A DNA stretch of 64,000 nucleotides from Trileptium ribeirensis (Eukaryota; Nematoda; Enoplea; Enoplida; Thoracostomopsidae): NCBI GenBank assembly GCA_030248225.1, contig JASANE010012592.1, positions 1 to 64,000 of the forward strand, read 5' to 3'. A program made the translations under genes and the position numbers. The first letter of the stretch is position 1. Every line of letters begins with the position of its first letter. Below are positions 53,301 to 58,649 of this stretch, one piece after another. The notes below the pieces were generated by a model that saw only the letters and a list, made by a program, of their open reading frames with translations, was not told the origin of the DNA and did not search any database.

Positions 53301-55371
53301 TATGTCTTGATCTGTTGAAATAAACCACTTTCTTCTTCTTCTTCTATATAAAATCCCAGGACGCTATAGCGTTGTTACCTAATACTATATAAGGAAATGC
53401 ACAATGTGCGGAGGATATGAGTTAACTGTTGACATGGGCTAGGAGGTAGTTGCGGAGATATTACTGTTTTCGGCAATTTGCGCATAGGCCCATTTAAGAA
53501 CATATTCTGACCCAATCGGCAACGTAAATAAGAACATTAGGAAGCACACATACACAGAGGAAGAATTGCTCTATAAAATGAGACCAAAACATTCATATAT
53601 ATATAGAAAGAACGTTTGCCGATTTATAACCATTTTCGCGTGTTTTTGATCTCATGGGTCGATTTAAAACTCGTTTATACCTAAAAGCGGCATCACAAAA
53701 GACCCACGCAGCAAGGCATTATAAAAACCTTATATATAAGCTATTTGTTCTACAAAGTGAGTCCAATTTTACTCAAATACCAATCCTAACTGTGGAGATA
53801 AACTCAATATATAATGTTTTTGAGTGCCTTCAAGACCCGACGCGAGTACCTTTGGCCCGCTTTTTTGCGAATGGAATCAGGCTTCTGTATTCGAATAACT
53901 AGAAGTGCATAAATAGAGATTTCAAGCATTCAATTGATGTATAGATCGTGCGAAGCCCGCCATTACAGTTAAAGTTACGTATGCATGTCACTCCAGCACC
54001 AATTCCATTACTATACGAGTAATGAGATTTGTTCCCTTCGCTCATTTTCACTTTCTACACACAACGTTTAGTTGTTTTTTCCGATCCACCAGAGGGAAGT
54101 ATTATACGCGGTCACTATGTTAAGAATTATCAGATCAATACACTGACCGCTTTCACATATAACGCAACTACATATGGCACTTTCAGATAGCATAGCTTTA
54201 TCCTGATAACATGTAGTTTCCCCATTCGCCATAAAATTTGCCAAGGAGCATACACCGGGGCTTCCGATTCGAAACTGAGGCCCAAGCCGGGAATGAAAAT
54301 CTAAAAAATTTCACAATTTAAAATTTTTCAGCAAAAACAGCGAAATGATTAATAAATGGCATCAGAAACGGTACAAGAAGAAAGCTAAAAAATTTTGGCC
54401 CGAACCGGTGGATCCGTGTTTTACCAGGTGCCAACCCCCCCAACCCACACTTGGTAAAGTCAGAACTTGCGTTCACAACTGCTCGGATCTAGTATGCTAA
54501 TATATGAATGAGCAAACCCGTGTAAATTCAGAAAATATGCGCGCATGCAAATTCCGCTTTTACACCAAGGAGCCCCCGTTCGAGCTCACATGCTAAAACC
54601 AATGATTGTACTACTATGAACGGGAACTATTGCCTAATTTAGTTCGTGAATTAAAAAACCATGTTATACACACCTACTTAGTTTAGTCACACGCCTAAGA
54701 CATATCATCAAGCGACAGTAAAATGTGCACGTAGTGTATACCCATTCATACATACCTGTAAAGCCACGTATAATCAATTTTCGAGCACGGTTGTCTTTCG
54801 TATGAACCAGTTGATTTGGCTTATGTGTCCCGTTTAACGGGCTGCAGACAAACTGGGAAAAGTTTGATTTCATCACAGGCGGTGTTGTTCCATTTAGAGG
54901 TGCCGCAAAGTTAGTTGCTACGCCTCCATCCGCGATTTTAGAAGTCACAGCATTGTGCGTAGATACCGACGATGTTGCAGACGTTGCTGCGGTTGCATGC
55001 TTTACTTCTGAGTCAACCTCCATTGTAGCTGTATTTATTGCCGAATTAGTAACAGTGGAAGGATTTACAAATGATGCAGCACTATTGCAAGTGGGTGAAA
55101 AAGTTAGTCTCGACCGCTTTGATTCTATGGCAGTTGGTGACGAAAAATTTTTACAAGAATATTTACCATTCAAACGCACATCCAACGTTTGAATATTATT
55201 AGAAATACTGGTGCTACCAGGGCTATCGTTGTTTGTGAAGTCGTTGCTGTAGCTGGCAACTCCAGAGTTTTTGCGCTTCGGCGCACGACTATTATTTTTG
55301 TTATTACAATTGTTTACAATATTTGCTTCAGTTACTTGTCCTTGACCACTATCAATCTCTGATTCCGACAT
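8214..55371 (-). CDS. CUL4: Cullin-4 (CUL4), complete gene, 20 coding exons, 917 aa
   Basis: Scaffold subunit of the CUL4-DDB1-RBX1 (CRL4) E3 ubiquitin ligase; DDB1 and substrate receptors bind its N-terminal half and RBX1/E2 its C-terminal half. I placed the exons by alignment to remembered animal CUL4 and by GT-AG sites: 55371-54756, 48140-48025, 46496-46323, 45081-45008, 42135-41973, 37818-37729, 36219-36069, 32610-32492, 27923-27731, 26406-26369, 25588-25522, 24860-24750, 23707-23622, 22450-22340, 21765-21649, 21185-21080, 15013-14940, 12229-12131, 9962-9810, 8309-8214. They sum to 2754 nt with every phase consistent. Residues 1-200 are a Ser/Asn/Thr-rich extension with two basic clusters ([15 protein letters not shown]) that could be nuclear signals; RKLIIRGF begins the conserved part. 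[54 protein letters not shown] and SLGHC are cullin landmarks. Lys863 in [11 protein letters not shown] is the NEDD8 site. Overall length is close to vertebrate CUL4B (about 913) rather than CUL4A (about 759), but an A/B assignment outside vertebrates is not meaningful. No internal stop or frameshift is seen. Confidence 0.96.
8630..8730 (+). repeat. Short tandem duplication in CUL4 intron 19
   Basis: GAAAATTTTACCTTTT followed by a T-rich tract and TAGGAAACTGA is present twice about 35 bp apart. A small slippage-type repeat with no known role. Confidence 0.55.
9810..9962 (-). CDS. CUL4: CUL4 exon 19 (NEDD8 site)
   Basis: Fifty-one codons in phase 0: [27 protein letters not shown], then [11 protein letters not shown]. 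This is the cullin neddylation block; the acceptor lysine (Lys863) is in VRIMK. The frame stays open for about 57 codons past the donor (GTCTGG), but that tail is unlike any cullin, and exon 20 supplies the conserved end. Confidence 0.96.
10195..11512 (+). repeat. 350-bp-unit tandem family, copy B (CUL4 intron 18)
   Basis: At least three tandem units, each containing CAGAGCAAAAYC, CCGGCAATGAGTTT, a block with CAGGACGTC and CAAATTTT, then GGAGCCTTAATCGAAAAA. Units start near 10345, 10678 and 11015 (about 335 bp apart). The last unit ends with GTAAATCGATTATGCC..ACACACACAGACGG, as in copies A and C. Small ORFs here are by-products of the repeat. A C15 run lies near 10232. Confidence 0.8.
12131..12229 (-). 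CDS. CUL4: CUL4 exon 18
   Basis: Thirty-three codons, [31 protein letters not shown], matching GKDIEDGDKFICNDDF..FRIKINQIQMKET. Acceptor TTTTAG, donor GTAATT. A MITE (12323-12676) ends 93 bp inside the upstream intron. Confidence 0.95.
12323..12676. mobile_element. MITE, CAAGGGCGTAGCCAGG family, copy 1
   Basis: Perfect terminal inverted repeats (CAAGGGCGTAGCCAGG at the left, its complement at the right), 354 bp, G-run-rich ends, AT-rich middle. Flanked by GCTACACC (12315-12322) and TCTACACC (12677-12684), an 8-bp target duplication with one change. No transposase. Lies in CUL4 intron 17, 93 bp from exon 18. Copy 2 is at 61732-62099. Confidence 0.88.
12800..13880 (+). repeat. Dispersed tandem-bearing repeat family R2, copy a (CUL4 intron 17)
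   Basis: Contains repeated lines such as CATAACCAAACAAATGA, AACCCCAAGAAACGG and a long tail with TCGCGAGATATGGGCTGTGA. The same ordered blocks recur at 28870-30000, 36740-37500, 40020-41240 and, inverted, 58120-58400. Internal units are roughly 175-200 bp. No TIR or ORF recognised. Confidence 0.65.
13900..14935. other. CUL4 intron 17, remainder
   Basis: AT-rich intron sequence between R2 copy a and exon 17. A 93-codon plus-strand ORF near 14051-14332 has no recognised domain and crosses a small internal duplication (TTTTGAAGGG twice). Nothing else identified. Confidence 0.4.
14940..15013 (-). CDS. CUL4: CUL4 exon 17
   Basis: Completes Glu, then [19 protein letters not shown], matching [19 protein letters not shown]. 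Acceptor TTTTAG, donor GTACGT. It lies 6 kb from exon 16 because intron 16 is packed with mobile elements. Confidence 0.95.
15972..17612. mobile_element. 1.64-kb TIR element in CUL4 intron 16
   Basis: Left end GGGTCATTTCACGCTACGAT and right end its near-perfect complement (about 28 of 29 matched including CCTTTTG after one change). Both sides are flanked by AGGC (15968-15971 and 17613-17616), a possible 4-bp target duplication. The interior has several GGTCGGGGGG/CCCCCC runs and no convincing transposase, so it is non-autonomous. A second MITE is nested at 16205-16389. Confidence 0.75.
16205..16389. mobile_element. Mariner/Tc1-like MITE nested in the 1.64-kb element
   Basis: Termini CAGTACTCGCCAAAAATGAC and (complement) CAGTACCCGCCAAAAATGAC, flanked on both sides by TA, the Tc1/mariner target. 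185 bp with an inner GCGAGCGAG simple repeat in both arms, so it can fold into a long hairpin. No ORF. Confidence 0.8.
17890..19420 (-). pseudogene. Decayed Penelope-like retroelement (reverse transcriptase)
   Basis: On the minus strand, with stops and frameshifts, the motifs occur in Penelope order: an N-terminal block like [21 protein letters not shown] (19.3-19.4 kb), [20 protein letters not shown] (about 18.85), YDFTTMY (about 18.62), [20 protein letters not shown] (about 18.37-18.41), the catalytic IDDI (18291-18299) followed by [10 protein letters not shown], and a tail with [16 protein letters not shown]. These are known landmarks of Penelope-like RT. I did not find a GIY-YIG endonuclease after it. 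It lies in intron 16 in the same orientation as CUL4. It is dead; boundaries are approximate. Confidence 0.7.
19440..21070. other. CUL4 intron 16, remainder
   Basis: AT-rich. It may include the decayed N-terminal part of the Penelope-like element up to about 20.2 kb, where GCCGGCC-like sequence appears, but I could not recognise further coding blocks. Confidence 0.35.
21080..21185 (-). CDS. CUL4: CUL4 exon 16
   Basis: [35 protein letters not shown], matching [34 protein letters not shown]. Ends with one base of a Glu codon. Acceptor TTGCAG, donor GTGAGT. Confidence 0.95.
21649..21765 (-). CDS. CUL4: CUL4 exon 15
   Basis: Thirty-nine codons: [30 protein letters not shown], matching [29 protein letters not shown]. 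Acceptor TTTCAG, donor GTAAGT. Confidence 0.96.
22340..22450 (-). CDS. CUL4: CUL4 exon 14
   Basis: Thirty-seven codons in phase 0. The first ten residues are poorly conserved; then [17 protein letters not shown], matching ELTVNILTMGYWPTY. Acceptor TTTTAG, donor GTAAGT. The 5' boundary is chosen by phase and the only good AG, so it is slightly less certain. Confidence 0.9.
23244..23593. mobile_element. MITE, CTGGCCTGTCCACAG family, full copy
   Basis: 350 bp with termini CTGGCCTGTCCACAG and (complement) CTGGCATGTCCACAGTGGGG; both ends carry runs of G/C with CCCATGTTC or its complement inside. No ORF of its own. Sits in CUL4 intron 13, ending 28 bp before the exon 13 boundary at 23622. No clear target duplication. 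Confidence 0.75.
23622..23707 (-). CDS. CUL4: CUL4 exon 13
   Basis: [26 protein letters not shown], aligned with [23 protein letters not shown]. Acceptor ATTCAG, donor GTACTT. A MITE begins 28 bp inside the following intron (see 23244-23593). Confidence 0.96.
24750..24860 (-). CDS. CUL4: CUL4 exon 12
   Basis: [32 protein letters not shown], the most invariant block of all cullins ([14 protein letters not shown]). The acceptor is the less usual TTCAAG, but it alone restores the Gly codon shared with exon 11. Donor GTATAT. Confidence 0.96.
25522..25588 (-). CDS. CUL4: CUL4 exon 11
   Basis: Twenty-two codons plus one base: [22 protein letters not shown], matching [22 protein letters not shown]. 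Acceptor GTTCAG, donor GTAATG. Confidence 0.95.
26369..26406 (-). CDS. CUL4: CUL4 exon 10 (38-nt small exon)
   Basis: Only 38 nt. Two bases finish an Ala codon, then [12 protein letters not shown], matching KYVDSKLRAGNK. Acceptor TTGCAG, donor GTATCA. Too short to be found without the flanking phases, which fit exactly. Confidence 0.93.
27731..27923 (-). CDS. CUL4: CUL4 exon 9
   Basis: Sixty-four codons plus one base: [54 protein letters not shown]. This is the start of the cullin homology region, with near identity to [13 protein letters not shown] and KPAELIAKYVD. The reading frame stays open past the donor (GTAAGT), so an unspliced reading would run on for about 14 residues. Confidence 0.95.
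28080..28850. repeat. Dispersed repeat with ATGGGCYCATT block (intron 8)
   Basis: Shares blocks such as TTTTAAAATGGGCCCA and a CGCCATAATGG-like segment with 33050-33440, 42230-42660 and 53560-53900, where TCATGGGCTCATTTAAAACC or similar occurs. Copies are diverged and edges are not clear. Confidence 0.4.
28870..30000 (+). repeat. R2 repeat family, copy b (CUL4 intron 8)
   Basis: Same block order as copy a: short tandem lines (AACCATCGTATTCAGTACGC, TAACCCTAAACCCTTTGAAA) then a 3' block with ATCCCACAGCAAAGTGG and GATAGCTATGGGTTGTGAAA. No TIR or ORF recognised. Confidence 0.6.
30475..31285 (+). repeat. Tandem duplication, 2 units of about 410 bp (intron 8)
   Basis: Unit 1 (about 30475-30885) and unit 2 (about 30886-31285) both start TTATTTTCTGTCT and run through GTCCGTTCGTCTTTCATGGA to GTAGTTCCACTACCGACTAG. 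They differ at scattered bases, so the duplication is not very recent. No ORF of note. Confidence 0.85.
31880..31965. mobile_element. MITE fragment, CTGGCCTGTCCACAG family
   Basis: CTGGCCTGCCCACAGTGGGG followed by CTTTCCAAATCC and CCCCCATGTCCGTCCCTCC, matching one end of 23244-23593 in inverted order. Truncated after about 85 bp. Confidence 0.65.
32492..32610 (-). CDS. CUL4: CUL4 exon 8
   Basis: Completes a Gly codon with exon 7, then [38 protein letters not shown], the cullin-repeat-3 helix ([20 protein letters not shown] in human). Acceptor TCTAG, donor GTAGGT. Confidence 0.94.
33050..33440. repeat. Dispersed repeat with TCATGGGCTCATTT block (intron 7)
   Basis: Contains CCGATTTTGAGTCTCATGGG, CTCATTTAAAACCCC and TTGGGACCCGACCGTAGCCC, also seen in diverged form at 53560-53900. 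No ORF or TIR recognised. Confidence 0.45.
33582..34777 (+). mobile_element. hAT-like non-autonomous element, copy 2 (CUL4 intron 7)
   Basis: Termini CAGGGAATAACCGGAACC and (complement) CAGGGAGTAACCGGAATTCC. Perfect 8-bp target duplication CTACTAAT at 33574-33581 and 34778-34785. Both ends hold arrays of GGAACC hexamers; the interior is shared with copies 1 and 3. Short ORFs only, no transposase. Confidence 0.93.
34790..36060. other. CUL4 intron 7, remainder
   Basis: AT-rich intron sequence between hAT-like copy 2 and exon 7. A 68-codon ORF at 35370-35576 has no recognised domain. Nothing else supported. Confidence 0.4.
36069..36219 (-). CDS. CUL4: CUL4 exon 7
   Basis: Fifty codons plus one base: [37 protein letters not shown]. 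It matches [34 protein letters not shown]. Acceptor TTCCAG, donor GTTTGT. Confidence 0.95.
36740..37500 (+). repeat. R2 repeat family, copy c (CUL4 intron 6)
   Basis: Begins GTTTGATGTATATACTACAC as copy a does near 12850, then tandem lines (CCCTGCACGCAATACATAAC, AACCCTATATATAAACCATT) and ends near GCGCCCTCGGTGGAAACTCC. Truncated relative to copy b. Confidence 0.6.
37729..37818 (-). CDS. CUL4: CUL4 exon 6
   Basis: Thirty codons, [25 protein letters not shown], aligned with [25 protein letters not shown] in known CUL4. Phase 0 at both ends. Acceptor GGTAG, donor GTAGGT. Residues 382-411. Confidence 0.95.
38753..39924 (+). mobile_element. hAT-like non-autonomous element, copy 3 (CUL4 intron 5)
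   Basis: Same termini as copy 2; perfect 8-bp target duplication CCTCGTAC at 38745-38752 and 39925-39932. The interior is very close to copy 2, with only small differences and a shorter right-end GGAACC array. Confidence 0.93.
40020..41240 (+). repeat. R2 repeat family, copy d (CUL4 intron 5)
   Basis: Several tandem lines (TTGACCCTAAACCCACTGAA, ACCAAGCCATCGTATTTAGC) followed by the R2 tail with GAGTGGTCCCACAAAAA and GCGAGATATGGGCTAAGAAA. It directly follows hAT-like copy 3. Confidence 0.6.
41973..42135 (-). CDS. CUL4: CUL4 exon 5
   Basis: One base completes Trp327, then [47 protein letters not shown]. It aligns with [41 protein letters not shown]. Acceptor TTAAG, donor GTTAGT. Confidence 0.94.
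42230..42660. repeat. Dispersed repeat with ATGGGTCCATGAGACCC block (intron 4)
   Basis: Blocks such as TTTTAATGGGTCCATGAGAC and CGGCAATATCTCCGT recall 33050-33440 and 53460-53660. Diverged, edges unclear. Confidence 0.35.
42985..44317 (+). repeat. 350-bp-unit tandem family, copy C (CUL4 intron 4)
   Basis: At least three units beginning at GAGCAAAAYCA near 43128, 43474 and 43827 (spacing 346 and 353 bp), each with CCGGCAATGAGTTT, CAGGACGTCA or CAGGATGTCA and GAGCCTTAATCGAAAAACAA. Ends like copies A and B with GTAAATCGACTATGCC and ACACACACAGAG. Confidence 0.82.
44712..44910. mobile_element. MITE, CTGGCCTGTGCACAG variant (CUL4 intron 4)
   Basis: Left CTGGCCTGTGCACAG and right GTGCACAGGCCAT are inverted; the interior holds GGCTCCCCCATGACGAAC, linking it to the 23244 family. 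About 200 bp, diverged. It lies about 100 bp from exon 4. Confidence 0.55.
45008..45081 (-). CDS. CUL4: CUL4 exon 4
   Basis: Encodes [22 protein letters not shown], the most conserved stretch of the CUL4 N-terminal half; two bases (TG) of a Trp codon finish it. Acceptor TTTTAG, donor GTAAGT. Residues 303-326. Confidence 0.95.
45533..45601 (-). CDS. Candidate 69-nt cassette exon in CUL4 intron 3
   Basis: A minus-strand segment bounded by an AG (TTTTTAATGTCACTTCAAG) and a strong GTAAGT donor, exactly 23 codons, in phase with exons 3 and 4 and stop-free; it would add a basic peptide ([14 protein letters not shown] core) between CDQM and IMIRS. GC is about 50 percent against roughly a third in the flanks. 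Against: all three frames are open, no cullin homologue has an insert here to my knowledge, and it would split a helix. Confidence 0.25.
46323..46496 (-). CDS. CUL4: CUL4 exon 3
   Basis: Exactly 58 codons (residues 245-302), from [19 protein letters not shown] through CEEHV to WQSHCDQM, which aligns with AVENLC..LCEDHI..WQNHCRQM of known CUL4 cullin repeat 1. Acceptor TTTCAG, donor GTTAGA. Confidence 0.95.
46500..47440. other. CUL4 intron 2, no feature
   Basis: AT-rich intron sequence with no ORF, inverted repeat or recognised element. Confidence 0.4.
47450..48005 (+). mobile_element. Decayed hAT-like fragment, 3' half (CUL4 intron 2)
   Basis: Matches the right half of copies 1-3 (TTTATGTTAGTCAAGCTT, then AAATATATGTTTGGA, GTTTCCGGTATAGTTTTTGC and a degenerate right end CATTTACTCTCTG). 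Heavily diverged; the left half is missing or unrecognisable. It ends 20 bp from exon 2. Confidence 0.6.
48025..48140 (-). CDS. CUL4: CUL4 exon 2
   Basis: Two bases complete Glu206 with exon 1; then [26 protein letters not shown], matching the first conserved helix of animal CUL4 (KPKLPENY..TWQKLKEAV..LYQ). Acceptor TATAG, donor GTAATG. Residues 206-244. Confidence 0.95.
48422..49291 (+). pseudogene. LINE ORF1-like fragments
   Basis: Overlapping short reading frames at 48422-48634, 48582-48932 and 49028-49291. The second has heptad-like spacing ([20 protein letters not shown]) suggesting a coiled coil, then [16 protein letters not shown], which resembles the start of an ORF1 RNA-binding region of L1/Jockey-type ORF1 proteins. 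At least two frameshifts. Confidence 0.55.
49640..53210 (+). pseudogene. LINE ORF2: endonuclease and reverse transcriptase, broken
   Basis: Endonuclease blocks [10 protein letters not shown] (about 49730), [12 protein letters not shown] (about 50100) and IDFAICS..YDSDHR (50380-50465). RT block 51562-52350 is intact for 262 codons: [12 protein letters not shown] (motif A Asp), [14 protein letters not shown] (motif B) and [12 protein letters not shown] (motif C, two Asp), then [15 protein letters not shown]. The C-terminal part 52705-53082 carries a C-x2-C-x8-H-x4-C zinc motif (CRFCN..YHFVLVC). Several frame breaks lie between blocks. Confidence 0.85.
50789..51010 (+). repeat. 111-bp in-frame tandem duplication inside the LINE
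   Basis: The segment from 50789 (ATGAAAAAGTGTTTGCTGAGG) repeats at 50900 with almost no changes (TTCTACG versus TTTTACG). 111 is a multiple of three, so the frame continues across both copies for 168 codons. The near-identity contrasts with the decayed host element. Confidence 0.9.
53350..54600. repeat. CUL4 intron 1 near exon 1: dispersed repeat remnants
   Basis: 53560-53900 shares CTCATGGGTCGATTTAAAAC and GACCCGACGCGAGTACCTTT with 33190-33420. The rest (53900-54750) is AT-rich with one C-run. The 82-codon ORF at 53654 is part of the repeat. Confidence 0.45.
54756..55371 (-). CDS. CUL4: CUL4 exon 1 (start codon; N-terminal extension)
   Basis: The exon encodes residues 1-205 plus one base. 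The ATG at 55371-55369 is chosen because the same frame holds a TGA about 24 bases upstream and no earlier ATG follows it. The region is low-complexity (Asn, Ser, Thr, Ala) with basic patches near residues 31-36 and 84-91, then [11 protein letters not shown], the start of the DDB1-binding part in known CUL4. It ends ACAG at 54756 with donor GTATGT. The extension itself is not conserved enough to identify alone. Confidence 0.93.
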
Positions 55372-55694
55372 CACATGAGCAACTATTACGAATCATTCGG
55401 CCACCTAAAAACACCGATTAGCGATAACATTAATGTATCATCAAAAAATTAACACATCATGAATTGAAAACCACCAACGAATATAGGTACGTACTCATTT
55501 TTGCAATTATGCTTTGTCGGTGCAACAACAATTGGCTGATGTGCTTCAGATAACAGTGGCTTTATTAACTATGTGCGAAATCCAAACAAGTTAGAAAAAA
55601 TTGCCTAAACGGGAATGAAAATAACCCTTTAGCAACCTTGTTCAATTTTTATAGTTTGCTAAACTCAAAAATATGTTCTTTCAATATTAACAAT

Positions 55695-56455
55695 TAGGGA
55701 ACGACCGAATACCTAATTTCACCGAATACCGAATAGTTCGCAACACCTATGTATGACAAGAAATCTATAAATCTATAACTCTATAAATCCACCACTGTAT
55801 GTACGTGCACCATGCAACAGGTCGTTTTGTGTTGTGTTGCTGAGTCAGCGATAGTTTTTGTTCGATGAATTTTTTGCTTTGTGCTCTCGTTTGTTAGGTT
55901 GAAGTTATAATTTTGTTTTTTATTGATTTTTTTATAACTTCATCATCTGGACAACGGCGATAATTGGTGCGTGAAGTCATATCGTTAAAAAAGAACGGCT
56001 CAATGCGTGGTGTTCGGGGGCGGTAGACATAGGGTTAGGCTTATGTAGGTATATATAGAACGGCATAGTATGATGTCTCACTTCACATTCACGATGTGTC
56101 AAAGAATACAAACAAATCCTGCTGCATTTAGACCCCAAAGTATTAATTTCGCAACTATTATGGCAGCTAGATAGTGCACGGCTGATGAAGAACATAACTG
56201 TGGTGATCAGAACATTTGATCCGGCTGCGAACTGAATTGATGAATCTCAAAAGCATCTTGTCTTACCAAAGTTGCAACACGTTAGACGTCTTTAGCGGTT
56301 TGCAGCATCATTATCAGGACTCCGGCCGTAAAATTAGGATATCTGGTGGCAGATTTTGACTCTATTTTTCAACTAACAACGGCCAGTCAACTATTCGGTA
56401 TTCCGCCGAATATTGCCAACTATTCGCCGAATACCGAATATTCGGTCGTTCCCTA
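55695..56455. mobile_element. hAT-like element upstream of the CUL4 start codon
   Basis: Termini TAGGGAACGACCGAATA and its complement, flanked by a perfect 8-bp target duplication TTAACAAT (55687-55694 and 56456-56463). 761 bp with several CCGAATA copies near both ends; no transposase ORF. It begins 324 bp upstream of the CUL4 ATG, so it lies in or next to the promoter region. Confidence 0.92.
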
Positions 56456-56463
56456 TTAACAAT

Positions 56464-56755
56464 GCCCTTCGTTGTTTCACTCACTGAAACGTCGAAAACA
56501 AGCAATATATTGAACCCTTTACAGCAAGCCTGGATTTTAATTGAATCGCTAAAATAAAAATAACTCGAACCCCGATGGAAATTTTTTACAATATTCTCGC
56601 ATGCCCATTGCTAGTTATTTCACTCATTAATATATCGAAAACTAGCAAAACGTTGAACCCTTTACAGCAAGCCTGGATTTTCATTCAGTCGCTAAAATAA
56701 CAAAAACAAGTGTTTGTTGCGCCACTTATTATGCGAGTGGTACTTAGGCTAAACA
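56464..56755. repeat. Tandem duplication, 2 units of about 145 bp
   Basis: GAACCCTTTACAGCAAGCCT followed by GGATTTTAATTGAATCGCTA occurs near 56511 and again near 56656, with related flanks (TTTCACTCA.. TCGAAAAC). It directly follows the TTAACAAT duplication of the hAT-like element. Confidence 0.75.
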
Positions 56756-57127
56756 CGACTGCAAAATCAAGAGCATCTATGAAATGGATATAAATGAAAT
56801 TTTATTTATATATAATAATACAATGAAAAAAGGGTTAGCCAACCCCTAACGTAAATTACTAACTTATTGATTGTACTAGAGTATGAAATTAAAAAACGTC
56901 ATTACGCAAGCACCATTCAAAATACAAAAACTATTCAAACTACATTCAATTCCTGGAATATATTGTAGTTGTAAATCTCCCAAATCTATATTATTGTCTT
57001 AAAAGTATGTAACATTGGATTACCCTTGGGAGGACTAAAAACATAATTTTTACATTTCTAATTCAGTAGAAAACCCCATAGTGTAGTATATTTTCTATTT
57101 CTGTCAATCTTTATTTTTAGATACTAT

Positions 57128-57508
57128 GCTCTCCAAATTGGGGGGGGTGCGGGGGGCCCTGGCATTTTTCGGTTCCCCTGGTTTACGCGCCGGCAAAATT
57201 TTGGGCTCCCCGGTTCACCGCCTCTGGAAAAATTTTTTATTTTCCAGTCGGTCCAGAGTACAAAAATTTTGATCAAAATTTGTACTAAAATTACGTTCTG
57301 AAGCCAAAAATTTCGCAAAATTTGTTTCAAAATCGCTTTTTTCTCCATTCAAAGTGTTTTGGCAGTGTTTCTACCACGATTTTAAACCGTTTTTCTCTAG
57401 GCAAAATGCCCCCTGGCAAAATCGGGCGCCCTAGGTTCGGAACCAGTGTGGCCCCCTGGTTCATGCCCCCCGTCAAAATTTTTAGTGAATGGAGAGCCCA
57501 GAGATACA
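57128..57508. mobile_element. G-rich MITE-like segment
   Basis: Left GCTCTCCAAATTGGGG and right AATGGAGAGCC can pair as short inverted ends (GCTCTCCA). Inside, TTTGATCAAAATTTTG-like palindromes and CCCCTGG runs at both sides. The weak inverted repeat and lack of a clear duplication make this tentative. Confidence 0.4.
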
Positions 57509-58119
57509 TATGAAACCTTTTAACAGCAAGGTAATCGCCAACTCCAGCACTGAGAAACATAATAGCTGACATAAAAATTGCAATAAGATTTGGAATTCGC
57601 AGGTCATAGCATTTTTATTCACCACCTTCACAAAAATAATCAGCAACTGAAAATGTGTTTTAAAACCAATTTTATGTTATCAACGACACTATAAGTGCAA
57701 GATAAGTATACTTTCGCATCATTTTAATCACCACATATCGCAATAAAAATAAAATAATGTAACTTGTCTTATCGCCAAAGTGGTATATAAATTCTGAGTG
57801 AAGCATGAAGTACCAAAGATTACAAAATGAGCAAAATATTATCCATGCTGCTTGAATATTTGAGCATATATACGAGGTCAAAGGAGGTACAATATGGGAA
57901 GAATATATAGCATAGATTGTATAAAAAAGCCAATAACACCTACATGTTTGCAGACATATTGCCGTGTTCGTGTGTTTTGCGTTTCATGAAAACATTCACA
58001 AGCCTTGTAGCGTGAACATTGACAATAGCAGCACATTTCCAGCTTGATAGAGGATCAACAGATCCAAAAAATATCAACATCGCACTTACAAATCGAGCCG
58101 TTACGAAGATAATATAATT

Positions 58120-58400
58120 TTGTTTTTTCGGACTCATGGGCCCATTCAAAAAGCCGTTCTTAATTCATAACTCATTTTCCGATGAACGAATTCCGACAAA
58201 GGTTTTTATTTGATAGCAAATGTAACGACGGTATGCCCTTTAGTGTTGAACGCTAACAGCTCCGACGCCAAGTTCTGAATCAAATTGGCAAAAAACACGT
58301 TTAAGGGTTCTTTGCCAAATCTGGCCATATGGGTACCAATGTTTCACAGCCCATACCGCACGACGCATGCTTCGAACCAAAAAATGTTCATTTACCTTAT
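58120..58400 (-). repeat. R2 repeat family tail, inverted fragment (copy e)
   Basis: The reverse complement contains GGGCTGTGAAACATTGGTAC, GCCAGATTTGGCAAAGAACC and GGAGCTGTTAGCGTTCAAC, which match the R2 tail at 13600-13760. It ends at the GGGCCCATGAGTCCGA block. Confidence 0.65.
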
Positions 58401-58649
58401 GAGTTGTGCCCTCTGCGCTTCGTGACAGACAGGCGGCAACCCTAAGGCCCTTCCAACCAGGTCGATTGCAGGCTTGCATTATGGCACATAGCATAATAAT
58501 GCAATTTAACCTGCGTAGTTGGTTAGCAGAACATAGGGTTTCTAGTTGTCTTGTGGCTCAGAAGGACCCGGCGTGTGCCTGGAGCTGGACGAACTGTCGC
58601 AAGGAGATTATGGTTAGTCTTTTTAGCACTTCTTTACGGAAACGCTGAA

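Larger units (their letters stand above)
48340..53345 (+). mobile_element. Decayed non-LTR retrotransposon (LINE-1 of this window), CUL4 intron 1
   Basis: An about 5-kb element antisense to CUL4. Order: ORF1-like coiled-coil fragments (48422-49290), apurinic endonuclease, reverse transcriptase, a C-terminal zinc-binding motif, and a 3' end after AAATAAACCAC in a (CTT)n microsatellite at about 53328-53345. The RT resembles the Jockey/CR1-type lineages; I cannot name the clade safely. Many frameshifts and stops: it is dead, though long blocks remain readable. Confidence 0.85.
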
